Source: Volvox africanus (lineage: Eukaryota; Chlorophyta; Chlorophyceae; Chlamydomonadales; Volvocaceae). From it: a DNA stretch of 64,000 nucleotides. The notes beneath the pieces are model-generated. The model did no database searches, had not been told where the DNA came from, and saw nothing but the letters and a program-made list of their open reading frames with translations. This document shows, in pieces, positions 44,376-57,814 of the stretch (positions within the stretch are counted from its first letter, which is position 1; each line of letters starts with the position of its first letter). The stretch is taken from positions 3,353,501 through 3,417,500 of the forward strand of contig BSDZ01000079.1 of assembly GCA_030268105.1 (NCBI GenBank), read 5' to 3'. A program made the translations under genes and the position numbers.

Positions 44376-46523
44376 TGCGCGGATCTTGCACGAGAATCAA
44401 ATTGCGAGATGCTGCGGAACCTAATCAGTATTATACGCGCAACGAGGCGCGCCATAAATTGTTTTAATTGTTTGGTCACACATGGCTAGGAGAGCTCGTC
44501 ACGGGAAGTCACCAACAAGAATGTGTCATGGGTCCAACTGACGCCACTTTAGTTGGGAACATGGAACTTAGCAAGGACAGTCCGCGCTCCAGCATATGAG
44601 TAGCTCATGAAATAACCATGCAGAAAAATACCGTGGTTACATATTGAAACTGGACGGGCATCGCGGAAGCTGCTTCATCGCTGTAGTTGACCCATGGGTC
44701 AGCGACCTTCCGGAGGCCCCGTGATAAAGACTGACACGTCAATTCTGACCCGTTGCCGCGGTCATCTGTCCTGGAGCTTCAACTCGCCTGATAAGAAACT
44801 CCGGTGCCGTAGAGCTTGTGAGTTGTATCTTCCTTATCTTGGCGTCGCATTTTTATCAACCGAAGCTCCTTGGTTTCAACAATCGGTCGAAGTTCTCAAC
44901 AGAAATCTCACAAAGGAGCGTGAACTTTTGTTCAGTACGAGGAGCGTGGAGTAGAGGTTCTGCAGATGAGCCAGATTTGTCGCCCGTCTTCGCATCACAA
45001 AAGCCGGTGCCGTAGCAACAGAAACGTCATCTGTACGTCTTAAGCATCAGCCCACATCAGCGCTAAACAAGGACAGTTCGTTGCATGAGTAGCCATTCCG
45101 GCTCTGCTGTTACATTGCTTTTTTAAATTTGCCGAATGTAAACCGGCTCGCAACGACTTGGCGAGAAAGGGGTATGGATGCGGTATGGATGCGGAACAGG
45201 GCTGCAGTGTTACAGAGCGTGAAAAGCAGAAAAAAGAAATTACTTGCAAAATGAGGACCCGAGCGCCAACGTGTCAAGCTAGGGCTGAAAACTGAACACG
45301 CGACCGTGCCAAACTGCGACAAAGAGCCTAGACGATGAACCGGCCCACGCCGCCGTCAATCCCCTGCCAATCTATTAAATATCCGCTTTGGGCCGCCCTC
45401 CTATGCCACCACGAGGCGTCCTGGGCCAGGGCTCCTCTCCCAATGTCCTTAGCCACGCGGAACTAAATTGCACCCAACCTTGCAGACCTGCGAATGCAAA
45501 TTGGTCAGGAATACAGCTCAGACAGAGCTGATTCCTGGTCGTCGTCCGCCAGGTATGCGATAGGTATGCGTCTTTGCCTGCCTGCCTGCCTGTTACTCTC
45601 CCGATTCCCCTCGTTCCCTCGTTGCGCGGTGGGAGATGACTGAACATGGTCATCCTGGACGATTAAGGAAACGTACCCCGACTGTTGATGCGTCCATTTT
45701 CCCAAACTCGCTTGAGAGGACGGAAAAGGTTGTTCCTGGGGACCATGGTTCGGGAGGGGTTGGGGTTGGGTTTTGAACGTCCGTGTGAAAATTTACCCTC
45801 CTTTCCAGCGCTGCTACTTGCTGGCCTTATATGAAGCAATTTCATCCCCGAAAAACTCCAAAACTTACAAAACACGTCATGATTTATCATTGCAACCCAC
45901 CACCACCCCTCAAATAGCACCGCATCCTGCACGCACGCACAGCACACCGCCTTTCCTACCAGTTCGGCGAGCTCAGGAAGCTTTCATTGAACTAACGGTA
46001 TCAAGAAGCAACCAGAAACGTACAACTGACTCGATACCCACAGCGGTGGTGCCCCGCGTTGCAAACCAGTGCTCCGGGGGCCAGCTGAAGGGCCAAAATG
46101 TGGCTACAAGCCATACCCTGCTCCGCATGCCACTGCGTGAGCGCGACTGCTTAGCCGCTCATAGACACTGTACAGCCGAACGGGCATCAATATTTTCTCA
46201 AAAAGGCAACCTAACCAAGTGTGCATTTTCCATTCACCAGGCACACATCACCGTGTCGCCATTTGAAGCTCCTTGAAGGGATCAGAAACTTTGAGTGGCT
46301 GCTGCTCATTTTTCAGCTCTGCCAACCCTAATATATTGCCTGGCGAGGAGAAAAGCGAAAACCCTAAACCCCCTTTCCTTCGAGAGTGATGAATCTGTAA
46401 GCAATCCTACGAGCCACGCACAGGTCGTGGAGGCATGTGAGCGTGGGCCTCCACACGGGCGCTGGATGGGGAGGCCAGTCTCGTGGTGTAGCAGCGGCTC
46501 CCCTGTCGTATCGGCAGAGTCTG
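44376..46523. other. Intergenic, 3' flank of WDR26
   Basis: 2.1 kb, no supported gene. On the minus strand a TGTAA at 45865-45869 lies about 655 bases beyond the WDR26 stop and may be its poly(A) signal. A short (TGCC)n run lies near 45578-45594. The 167-codon frame at 45773-46276 (+) has no motif. Confidence 0.5.
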
Positions 46524-49500
46524 TCACGACCCCACCGGCGCCGCAGCCGCAGCCGTCATCGCATCCCCATCCATGACCGAATCTGCTCCCGACGGCCCGC
46601 TTGGAACGGCGAGGCGCGCGGGAGCGAGGCTGTCGTTGGCTGATGCAGACCAACTCCCCTGCAGATCGGACTGCAGCAAGGGCAGCGCCTTGCGTCTGGC
46701 TGCTGCCGCAGTAGATCCGCGCTGCTGGGCCTCCTGCGCCAGCCAAATCCGCACAGTCTTGTCGTCCGAGGCGGACGCAAGCATGTAGGGGTTGGTCGGG
46801 TTCCATGAGACTGCATTGACGGTGCCCGTGTGGCCGGTGAGCTTAAAAAGCATCTCTCCACTGTCCCGGTGCCACACGTACACCTGACAGGGAGTTCCCG
46901 CATAAGTTGGGCAAAGGGAAGAGAGGAGCGGATGCTGGTGGCAAGCCAGGCAAGGGCAAGGGATGGCGCTAAGACCCGTGCGCGAAAACGTGGATGACTG
47001 GTTGTGTAAGAGATCGAAATGCCGGGTCAGGCGCCATTACTGCTTATTGTCATCATGCACTAAATACTCTTTATCCCTGATAGCATCGAGGGAAAAGTTG
47101 CCAAGCCGCTCCACTCCTCCCTCCTCGGCTCACCATGCCGTCCTCGCCTCCATGTACCACGAAGGTGTTGCCGCTGCCTCCGAAGCCGCAGCGCAATACG
47201 AACCGTACCGGCTCGCCATTAGAGAAGCGGTACACCGCGGCGGGCTCAAGAGGCAGCGTATCTAGCGGGTCGGGACCTGGTGGGATCAGGTTGACAGTGG
47301 GCGAAGAGATGGTGACTCTGTTCTTGTACCCCGGTGCGGGCATGCAGTGTTGCAGTCTGAAGGCCGAGGACTTATGATGACGCGATATGAAAAAAGGGAA
47401 AGGGTAGATTGCGACGATAGACAACTTGGACACTAATAGGACAGGCGCATCTTCACAGGGTGCCCTTGATGAAACCTCGGTGTAGATAAACCTTTTTTGT
47501 ATCTGGACACAACTACTAAGGCTCGTCTACTCACCAATTGGCCTACCATGCCGCACAGCGGTCAGACCATTTTATTACGCATTATTCACCTCCCTGCCCA
47601 TCTCCCCTGCCCATCAGGACAGTGCTCTTCACAGACGTCCAAGCCCGGTAAGGACCCCGCGCTGCCGTACCCAGGTCAAACACGGAATGAGGCTCCGTAG
47701 CCGACCCCAGGGCCCATAGGTGCAGCGTGGAGCAATTGAGGGCCACCAGCAGGAAGCGGCCGTCTGGGCACAGCGCCAGCGTGGTGATCGGGGCCGTCTC
47801 CATCTGCGAATGTAGTAAGCGGGTAATGTGTGTGAAGGGCGGAGCTGGGAGGGAAAGGACCGAACCACAAGGATGGCAGCAGGGCGTTCAAATGACGCTG
47901 TGACATCCTTAACTGCCCCCCTCCCCAAGATATCCTAGGCCCCACTTTCAGAAGGGCTTGAGCGGAGGATGGCATACCCGTCCACAGACAGTACATCAAG
48001 GCATGGCAGGGTGAGATGTTCACAGAATTATGGCCCCATCCTGCAGATTTGCTGGGCTTTCGTTCCCACTCATATAATCTGCAACTGCGCTGTGCAGACC
48101 CTACATCGTTTGACCACTTCCTTTGCTGCCGATGAATTCCCCTGAAATGCACAAGTAGCCCCCGACTCACCGGCAGCGAGACCTCCCGCATGTCGCTAAG
48201 TCGCAGCAGGAACACCCGGCGCTCGGTGGACGCCATCACCAGCACCCCCCCGTCCCGAGTAATCGCCATATCCTGTGGGGTTTGGAGCCGATATACCATA
48301 AACTGCGTGGAATGTGCCACGGCCAAACGCCTGTGTCCGTGCCACTCGTGAGACGACAGGACATGAAAACCTCGCGTGCATTATTCCTCACTAAAAGCAA
48401 CGCTCTATGGCAGTTCTCCTCCCACCATTTCACTTCCTCTTCGTTTACCCCCTCTCTCCCCCCCCCCACACACACACCAGCACCAGCACCAGCACCAACG
48501 CCGCCGCCAGCAACGTTTGCTGTGACTGGGTCTGTTCTTCCCACGCTGTCGCACTTCCCAACAAATGTATGTGTGGGGGATACGGGGGCTTTGCTTCACC
48601 CGTGGCCACTACCTGGCAGTCCTACCTTCCCCTGCATTTCAGGGCACCCTCATCCTTTCACCCGTGCATGTCGACTTCTCCGAAATCAGTGATTTTCCCG
48701 GGTTCACCACCCTCCGCCAGCATCCAATGGAATCTACCGGATCAACGGCAGCCTTAACTCCACTCCTGGTCGGCTCGTAAGTTCCATAACGAGGGTCGTC
48801 ACCGTCCATCAACATCGGGAGCACATCCACCCTCAGCCAGTGGAGGGATTTCTATCCACATGGATGTATATACACAACAATTATGCGCACACTTTTAACA
48901 CACCTGTACTCTGTATGAGCCCTTCCAGCGCTGCAGCTCCATCCCATTGGAGCTATCCACCAGGAACACCGACCGGTCCGCGGATCCGCTTACGAAGCGG
49001 CGACTGTCCGGCAGCCAGGCGCACGAGCTGACGGACTCACGATGGTGGCTGTGTGGGAACGCAGCAACACGATGCCGCGTCAGCAGCAGGTAAGATCCCC
49101 CTCGTCCTCTTGGAAGGAGTCCATTCCACCACCCCTCCTCGCTCAAGAGCCGCACACACACTCTCTCACTCACACACACCACGCAGGCGCACAGCAACGG
49201 AACATGGCGCTTTTAAGATGCAGGGCGCCAGGCGCAGCCACACAACAGGCACATGCGGCATAAGCCACACACGCACCAGCCGGCTCCCGCTCTGCGCACC
49301 TGCAGGTCTGCAGCAGTTGCCCGGTGGCTACGTCCCACACCCGCAAGGTTTCGCCGCTGTTTGCCAGTAGGGAGAGGTCAGGGAAAGAAACGCTGCGGTT
49401 AGCGGGTGGCTTGCGAGACACAACGGACAGAATACGTGGAGGCGGAGACCATGGACCATAGATAGTCAAGGAACGAAAACGCACCCGGGTCAAAGACTGA

Positions 49501-52500
49501 GAGGGAAGCCATAACAACCGCAGCGTGTGCGGAGGTGGCCAAGGTCGAAGCTTAGACTTACAATGTTGACGTGCGCACCTGCATGTTATAAGCCTCCTGT
49601 CGTCGGGGCTCCAGCTAAGCAGCGCCACCGGTTGCGAGTGACCCTCCAGCACGTGCATGACCTCCAGCCGAGAGCGTTGCTGCACCGACCACAGGACGGC
49701 GGTCCGGTCCTGGCAACCCACGGCGGGGGAAGGGGCCGCGGGAAAAGAGGCTCACAGGACGACAGTTTACATGGGGCGCGGGTTGCTATCGAAGCTATTG
49801 GACTTCAGTAGAGGCCTGCTCCCGAGCAAACATGCTAGGAGATACTAGGTCGAGCGAGAGGCTGGGAGCGGTGCGCGGCACGGGCAGCAGATCGGTTTAA
49901 ACTGGGTCTACTAGCGCAGCCCCAGGCAGTGTGTGTAAGTGGACGCTTGGATCTTCCTAAGCGCAATGTTGCGAATATTGTTTTAGTTTCTCTTGGTTGT
50001 AAAATCACAGAAGAGGAGGTTGTTTGTTTCTCAGCGAAAGGAAAGGAGCGAGGACTGGACACGTCGCCAAACGAAGGCGGACGTACGCAGTGGCACTACA
50101 CCGGCCGAACCTGTGCCCAAATTCCAGACGCTTGTTGACGGGTTTTACTTGCCATACACTGAGCAGCTCGTCTGACCGGCCAGCAGACCCTGCCCCACCT
50201 CCTCACCTTTGACCCGGTGGCCAGCATGGTGCCGTCGTGGGAGAAGGCCACATGCCACACCTCGTCCGTGTGGTGATCCAGGATCTGGGTGGAGGACACG
50301 GCAGAGCCACCGCGAAGCAAACAGACCAGCGCAGGGTTACCAGACAAGGATTGTTCATAAGCCTGCACGGGCCAGCAACGCATGCTGTCCGCCTGCTTAA
50401 GACTTCCCTTCTCTTCAACCTACGCTCCGAAACCCCCACACTTGGCCTTTCCGCCCAACCAGAGAGGATGCCCACCGACCTGCACTGTGCTTGTTGGCAG
50501 GCACTCGAGCCCGGCATAGTAATCGGAGAATAACGATAGACGGGACTCGGCCGCGTTGTGGAAGGGGCAGCGGGACATCTGTCGCAAGGTTCACCGGACA
50601 CGGGATAGGCGGGAAAACACCTGATACAGTCACAGCAGGCCATGGTTATAATAGTGGGGAAAGACGAGCCGGCCACAGGTGGACACTCAACCCTGATGGC
50701 ACTCCTAAGGAAAAGCTGATGTGCGCCAGATGCCTAACATTAGTCACAACAAGCGCGTGGGGCAACATTATAATATAGGTGACCTAATATTTTGGAGACT
50801 TAATGAAAGCTTCAGCAAAAATCTTGTTTTAGACCATGAAGAAGGAAAATCGAATCCCGGGGTCCTGAAACCAACTTCCAGATATCGCTGTGCGATTGCA
50901 ACTGTAGCCGATCCACATTGGCCGCCACTGGCTCCGTCCTCCATTTCTTCAATGCTGCGTTTGCTGCTATCTCTGGAGACTGCTACGTGAACTGCCATGT
51001 TCGAGGACAGCCGAATCACACCCCGAAGCGGTCCCCTGGCTGTTGAAGTGCCCCCTCCCCCGTTTCTATTTCTACCCATATCCCTGCCTGTAAGGGCGTG
51101 TTCGGATTCGTTGTTCGGGTCTGTGAAGAGCAAATCCTCCAGGTTGGTGTTTTGTTCACGCACCTGCGCCTCCAATGCCTGCTCCACGAGCACTTCCAAG
51201 CGGCCCTCCGGAATCATGAGGTTGGGAGGTAGTTTCGCCTGCGTGCGAAAGGAGGAAACTACAGATGGGTCATGTTTTGAGACTCGACATCATGTCGTCA
51301 CGATACCCTACCCTTCGCATGCATGCCTCCGCCTGCCACATACCGCCTCGAACTACCACAAACCAAGTGCGCAAGTGCGCACCTGCAGGAGAGACAGCAG
51401 GTGGCCTCGGTGCGCCGCACCGCCGCCCAGCCAGAATGTCCGCGCCGCAACGTCGCCGGCACCGGGGCACAGCAACAATGCTGTAGCATGGTCACAACGA
51501 GGGTGGCAAAGAACAGGTTGCATGGGCGCCTGAGCAACCTTTGAACGTGCCAGTTCCCTAGGCCGTGGATGTCATGGACCGACTCCTCAAGACGTCTGAA
51601 TCGTGCGCAGGAGCGCTACACATGCGCGCGAAGGTGCACGCAGCAAATGCATTCTCCAGTCAAGAGTCCTGTGAGGGTCGAATTTTCCTTAATTCATCCC
51701 ATATAAATGCCACCATTGCTTCCCATCGCGGTAGGTAGTCGTAGGTACTGGCAGCCTGATTCTGAAAATACACAGGTAGATGTAAAGGACGGAGATTGTG
51801 ACACCTTGTGTACACCCGGGAAGAAGATACAAAATGGACTGGCTCTTGCCGGACCCCAACCAAAAGAACTGGGTCTCCAAAATGTCCCCAAAGCTGCTGA
51901 CTCAAAACCCTGTCCCTTCTTTCGGGTAAACAGTGGATGCCTCCGAGCCCCCACCTGCGAGTTGGTGAAGCTGGTGCTCGTGCACACCCAGGGGCGCCAT
52001 CTCCTGGCGCAGGCAGGTCAGCGCCGAGCCTAGGTCTTGCCGCTCCAGAGCCTCTAGATATTTCTGTTGAAGAATTAAAAACCTGGGCACAACCAGAGGC
52101 CATATCATCCCGCACGCACATGGATGCATAGCAAGCCCGACGCTTTAGGCAATCAGCTAAGTGGGCCCCTCTTCCCAGGACGCGATTCTGGATTTTACCA
52201 TTGAATGGTCAGGAAACACAATGGCTGGGATTTGAATGGTTCTAATTTGAAGTCAGACGGACGGTCCATTCCCAGAGCTGCACACCGCGTGTACATTGCA
52301 GCTAACAAATCATCGCACACATGCGTGAGGGCGGATACAAACGGGACATGCGAACCCTAACCAGGTCATCGTGTGCAAGGCTTAGAATAGCGACAGTATG
52401 CCAACACAGACCTTCCCCGTGCCTGGCGACCCCAACCCATATCGTGCGCATATGCACGACCTAAACGTTTGTAAGTTGTAAAGCCCCAAAGTGCACAACC

Positions 52501-53434
52501 CAGCCACACCCCCTGACCTAGCGTCCTTAATGATGTCCTCTTGCACCGTCAGCTTAGATAGCAGCGACATGGCTGCATCCCACTGCCCGCCCATCACTGC
52601 CGTCTGGAAATCCGTGACGTGGGGTGGCTGCATTTGGACGCCCTGCACCAACCGTCGACAGCACGCGCCCTGTTAGAAATAACATAACGAGGAACGCTAC
52701 CATCCCAGCGCCGAGGGGAAGTGAGGATACGTATAATCACTCAATTATTGTGCCGCATAGCACCCCGGAGTACTAGAGTTCACCCTGAGGGACCAGGACA
52801 AGGCCATACCAAAATTTGTATTGGGGCCCGTGCAACGGGACAGATTGGCTTTTCCTAAGCTGAAGACAAGGTCCAGGCCAGATACACATATCCGACCACT
52901 CCATTCTACTGAAGGAATCCGAAGCAGCTTGCTTGCCCAAAAATGCGCTGTCTTGTCTACGGTGCCGGGTACTTGGCGATGCACCGGCTCCTCGAGAGCC
53001 AAACGTGGCCCATGGACCAGGCGGTTGTCTCAAAGCACTTGGACAGTGAGCAACTTCCTTACCACCCGAACGTAATGAACCCAAGGCCCTTCAGCAGCCA
53101 TCTGTAGCCTTATATAACGTAAAACCCAACCACGGTGCCAAGCCTTGACAATCGACCATCGTGAAGCGAATTTCGGGCAACTGCAAACGTAAAAGGACGT
53201 ACTATGATCCATACGCACCGTTTTCTGTTCTAGTAGGCTTGCCACATCAGCATAGCCGAGGCGATGGAGCGCCTGCTCAAGTAGGCGCACAAATTCCGTC
53301 CGGTTGATAAGCTTCCGAGGCCCCAATCGATCCTGCACCGAATGCTGGCCCCCAACGTCGTCCATTTCTTCCATATGGCCGTTCATTGCTGCCACTTTTC
53401 CGCGTTGTGGAGTGGCCCTAAGGGAGCGCTTCAC
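46524..53434 (-). CDS. WDR26: WDR26/GID7-like WD40 subunit of the CTLH/GID E3 ubiquitin ligase, 14 exons
   Basis: Substrate-recruiting and oligomerising subunit of the GID/CTLH ubiquitin ligase. Exons: 53434-53219, 52642-52518, 52082-51955, 51480-51383, 51238-51164, 50578-50480, 50284-50207, 49709-49579, 49356-49300, 49048-48904, 48272-48171, 47803-47590, 47276-47134, 46883-46524; phases close to 1971 nt (656 aa; human WDR26 is 661). Domains in order: LisH ([20 protein letters not shown]), CTLH ([40 protein letters not shown]), a linker ([31 protein letters not shown]), then WD repeats: [159 protein letters not shown] and [17 protein letters not shown]. About 70 Ala/Ser-rich residues follow the last repeat. 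Start could also be the in-frame ATG at 53386. Confidence 0.95.
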
Positions 53435-55798
53435 CTATTCCAATTTGCCTCCGGTAAATAAAGCTTCCAAATTCAAGCTTAAAAAGTTGGAATAGAGAAC
53501 GAAGTGAACCTTGAAAACATATATCATGCGACTGGGACTAGGGCTCACATAGCTCTTTAGAAAGAAATGGATAAACTTGAATGCAGTGCCATGGAATTTC
53601 AGTATCGCATGCACGCGAGCACGCCTAAGGATTTCACTTGCAAGTTAAAAGGGTTACTTTGGGTTGCCGGGCGCACGATAGTTCGTACGGAAACACGTAC
53701 GGAAATGCCGTACTCACAGGGCATATTGCCCATCAATGCCCCACATCATGCTGGACAGTAGATTGCGGCTCAGGGCTTGGTCCACAAGGTTTTAACCTTG
53801 ATGCATACGAGAGCTGTAGCAGATGGATAACGATGGATCCGGCGAATATTGTGCAGACTAAGGGAACGGGCGGCCAGGACCCCTGCCAGGGCCCGTCCGC
53901 GTCTACTTATGAACCTTCCTCAGCCGCATGTGGGAAATAAGTCGTGAAATCTTTGTGATAACTGCTCAACCTTTCCGTGCTCTTCATGCCCTGGGTTGTT
54001 GTTGTTCCAGCTCTTTCATTTCCAGCGTTTCCTGAGATGTCCGAGGGCTTCATAGAAAGGTTGATGCTGAGAGGGAAAGACAATGTATGGGACTGCAAGG
54101 CTGATGGGTGCTGAGGTTCAACTTCCATTCTCGGAGGATGGTACCATGGTAGGTGTCGATGTAACCTCGTCCATCAATTCACCGGATTCTTATGACATGA
54201 TACGAAGTGGTGGGCGCGACTTTACATCAGCAACCCCTTAAACATAGAGTTTATTCTTGGCCGCTCGAGCTCAGCTCCGCTAGATCGACGTAAGATTTGG
54301 AATCCGCAATACGATAGAATCATCATGTAGGACCGCAGCGGCGTTGTCGTACATAGTCAATATGCCGTGAATAATTGTACCCATGTGATAAGTCATGAGC
54401 AATTCAGCGATCTGCCATTATGCTGCTGCATCGAGGTGTGTACGATTGGAGCTAAGATGGGGTGTAGCATGCGAACAACAAAAGCTTATGGCGTCTGTTC
54501 TAGCAGAGTTCCATCCTGAACTGTGTAAGCAGCAAATACACGCAACCCGAAGGGCCATCAAGGTCACCTATAGTCGGCAACCACTGTAAGCGCCATACTG
54601 CTACTGGATAACCGAGCATTGCTTCATTCACATAAGAAACCTCCGGATAGAACATGCATCGATTAGTCCTTGACTTGTCCAAACGTTGCAGGCCGCCGAG
54701 GCTCTCGTACACGCCAGGGAAGGAGTGGAATTGGGCTGATGGCCCGACATCTCCACACGGTTTTTATCTTCTCATTGAAACCTCATACGGCGTCTTAGAC
54801 AGCACACACGGACCTGTAGTCCAACAGGATTAGGCGATGTGGCGGAGCCTATGTCCACGCTCATGCTGGTGTGAATTTGTTCTTCCTGAATCTGCCTCAA
54901 ACCATACCGGCACTATGAGTGGTTCGTAAGCCTGGATGTATAAGGTTCATAGTAATGTGCGGATAGCGCTCGCTTGGTGCTGCACTCTAGCCATTCAAGC
55001 TCCACTGCTAATCCTGAGGTTGCTAGCTACACCCCTTGTCCTCTTCATATGTCATTCTGTTTGACTGAAGAAAATGTGCATTTGCCGCTTGTCCAGAAGT
55101 TCACCTAGGAGCACTATAGACATCTATTGTCCGATTTGGTACTGAACCCAGCCACAAAAGGTCAACCGAACACGTGCTGTCTAAAGTTTGGGAAGGAGCT
55201 TACCCGTTTATACTTCCTCCTGGCTATTTGTTCGTCCCGCTATGGTAATTTCCAAAAGCTGACACCAAAAGAAATGCCTAATCCATGCAGAGCTGCAGGA
55301 CCAGACTCTAATACAGTTGTGAAGCCAACCGCCGGTAGAAAAACATAAGTGCTGCCTTATGACCTTACGACACCTTTTACCCTGATGGGCGGCAGAATGA
55401 TTGCAGCCGGTCGCCACCACTCTGTTTAGCCCATGCCCTGTTTCCCAGATTCTTCTCCCCGCTCCTTGCGTATCCCAGCCCACGTGCAGTTTGAGTGTTT
55501 CACCTCGTCTGCGAAATGCTGCTAGAAACCCCTTGCTAGTCTTTCGGTCACCCTGGAACCCATTGCACGGCTGGCATTGATTTGGTGAGCTCCCCTTCCC
55601 TAATCGAAGGTGCAGCCTGCTGGGAAGACAGCGAGCACAGTGACCCACTTACCTTGCTGCTACGTACGAAAGCTAGTAATATGGCTCCTTAAATAAGAGT
55701 GTTTAAGCTGCATTTGTATATGCCATATGAGCAGAACGACAAGAGAGGAGCCGGAAGCGTAGCCGCCAATGTGTTACACGCCAGCGTTCCAAGACAAC
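53435..55798. other. Intergenic, no supported gene
   Basis: 2.4 kb upstream of WDR26 (its promoter should lie near the left end) and downstream of the eS25 gene. Frames of up to 146 codons around 55208-55648 show no motif. Confidence 0.5.
55774..55778 (-). terminator. Candidate poly(A) signal TGTAA of the eS25 gene
   Basis: TTACA on the plus strand, TGTAA on the gene strand, only about 20 bases past the eS25 stop codon. If used, the 3' UTR would be unusually short. Confidence 0.3.
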
Positions 55799-56122
55799 TC
55801 AAGCGCCAGTTGCGCGCGTGTAAACCAGCTGCGAGTGGTGGTGCACGATGGGCTTGATGAGCCCTTTGTTGGCCAGCTCCCTAATGGCAGCGCGAGCCAG
55901 ACTGCCGTTGATGCGGAGGCGGTCCGCCAACACGGAGGGCGAAATCATCTTGTATTTGGGCACCTCATTCAGCAGCTTCTCATATACTGCCTTGTCGAAA
56001 AGGACAGCATTGTTGACCTTCTCCTTCATCTTGCCCTTGCTCCACTTCTTCCGCTTGCCCTTGCTGCTGTTGGCCGCAGCCAAGGCCTTGGCCTCCTTCG
56101 ACTTCTGTTCCTTAGGAGCCAT
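55799..56122 (-). CDS. RPS25: Cytosolic 40S ribosomal protein eS25 (S25)
   Basis: Component of the small ribosomal subunit near the head/E-site. A single uninterrupted exon of 107 codons, the normal length of the family (about 105-125). The basic N-terminus [20 protein letters not shown], then [60 protein letters not shown] and YTRATGA are classic S25. ATG at 56120-56122, preceded by TTCTCTCTTAGAAA, which looks like an acceptor of an intron in the 5' UTR. The coding part has no intron, unusual in this intron-rich neighbourhood. Confidence 0.97.
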   Translation of the reverse strand: MAPKEQKSKEAKALAAANSSKGKRKKWSKGKMKEKVNNAVLFDKAVYEKLLNEVPKYKMISPSVLADRLRINGSLARAAIRELANKGLIKPIVHHHSQLVYTRATGA

Positions 56123-57814
56123 TTTCTAAGAGAGAAGGAAGAGGGTCATGGGGAAACACAAACGGCATACAAAGACCTTAAGGCTCCAGGAGGGCGCCTG
56201 AAAGTTTCCCGGCGAACAATTTGTACAAACGCGCCTCTTACCAATATTTCTTAAAACAGTTGTGCTTTTTATCATAACTTTACATAATCTAATTCTCGCA
56301 TGCCTTCACTTAGTACTTCACCTGTCGGGCAACATACGGATGATTTGTTACTGATTAAACGATATAATTGCTTGGTTATGATGTCCGAACCTTCTATGTC
56401 CAGTTCAGTTGTGGCCGAATTACAAATGCGAAGCATGATGCTTGGCAAAAACAGGCCTAACAATCTCCGTCCTCTTGGATCACCCATAATGAGGGACCTG
56501 ACGAGAGAGGGACGATCTGTGATATCCCCGGCGTGCGGTTTTGCGTGCGCTGGATGAGGGTATCTTGTCTCCACCTTGTAGGGCAAACGTGCACGCGGGT
56601 TATTTAGTCTCAGAAGTCAGCAAACCATGCACGCGTCAAGCATTCGGACATATTGTACTTCCTCTGGTTACGTTCGTGCTGGCTGGTTAGGTTACATCTG
56701 CAGGTGCCTTGTCTTCGCTGAGGTGGGCACGCTGGGGTCGGGAAATGTCGGCTTGGCTGGCAGTACATTCCATTCTTTCGCTAGGCCAAGGGATTCTTTC
56801 TTTAGCTCGGTCGGTTCTCTGTGTAGCTATGCTCAAATTGAACGCCTTTCCCTTTTCTACGTCGGTGTTAAAATATATAGGTCACAAAAATATATAGTCA
56901 CGAAAGCACACGATACTTCGGAAGTGTCGGAAGGTCCTCATAGGGCCCGACTTTTCACTACCCCATGTTTCTTGCTTTTTTTCGTGTTCCGGACTCAGTT
57001 TCCATGCGCCAATATGCAATACTATAATTCGCAGCAGCCAGCATATAAGGGCGGGATGGGGAAGTACAGGTTAATGTTTGGGGTCTTGCACGTAACCGCA
57101 GTCCGCATGTCAAGAGTTGTGGGGTTGTGCGTCGCCCCGGTATGTACAAATTATGGGCTGAGGTGCGACGGACAGGAAAATAATACACCCCGGTAATTCA
57201 GAAAGTTTCAGTATCCTTCCTCCCAAACCCTGCCACTGACTTACCAGCACAGTAACGCAAGCAACATGCGGGCCCAGCCATACGCCACATATAAGCCAGC
57301 ACGATCTGGCGACGGCGCACGTGAATTCTTAGACAAAATACTCCCCCAATCTATGTGTTTGCATTGTAAATTGGCATTTTCCAAAACGACAATTCAATTC
57401 AAAAGGCGGTCGAAAGTACGACGAAAAATGTAGCAGACACGATGATGACCGGGCATAGAACGGCAAATGTGCTTCGTACAAGTTCTTCAGTTCCTTCACT
57501 GACAAATGGACGAGTGCAACGCGGTCAGCGCGGAACAATACGTCGTCCCCTCCTGCATCTGCTCGTCACAACATTACACAACACACAATCCCACTCATAG
57601 GTCAGAAGAAAAATGTCCTACTCAGCAGCGCTCGAAGTGCCAAACCCCGCAAAAATCCCTTGCATCTTGGATATGCTTTATGAGCCCTATTGCAAAAGGC
57701 CTGGGGCAGGCGCACGCTTCAATGTTGTTACCACGCACAGATGTGCGTGTCATATACAAAAGCACATTGTGTGTAGCTGACCTATGTACAAACCCTTGTC
57801 GAAAGGCTGACAAA
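56123..57814. other. Intergenic, no supported gene
   Basis: 1.7 kb between eS25 and the next minus-strand gene. It should hold the eS25 promoter and leader, and the 3' UTR of the upstream gene (a TGTAA on the minus strand at 57574-57578 is about 240 bases past that stop). The 189-codon frame at 56627-57196 (+) lacks any motif. Confidence 0.5.

Noticed and set aside
45773..46276. 167-codon open frame downstream of WDR26
   Set aside because: Antisense to the probable 3' UTR of WDR26, no motif and low-complexity composition.
56627..57196. 189-codon open frame on the plus strand
   Set aside because: No motif, sequence composition typical of intergenic DNA here, and no splice or promoter support.
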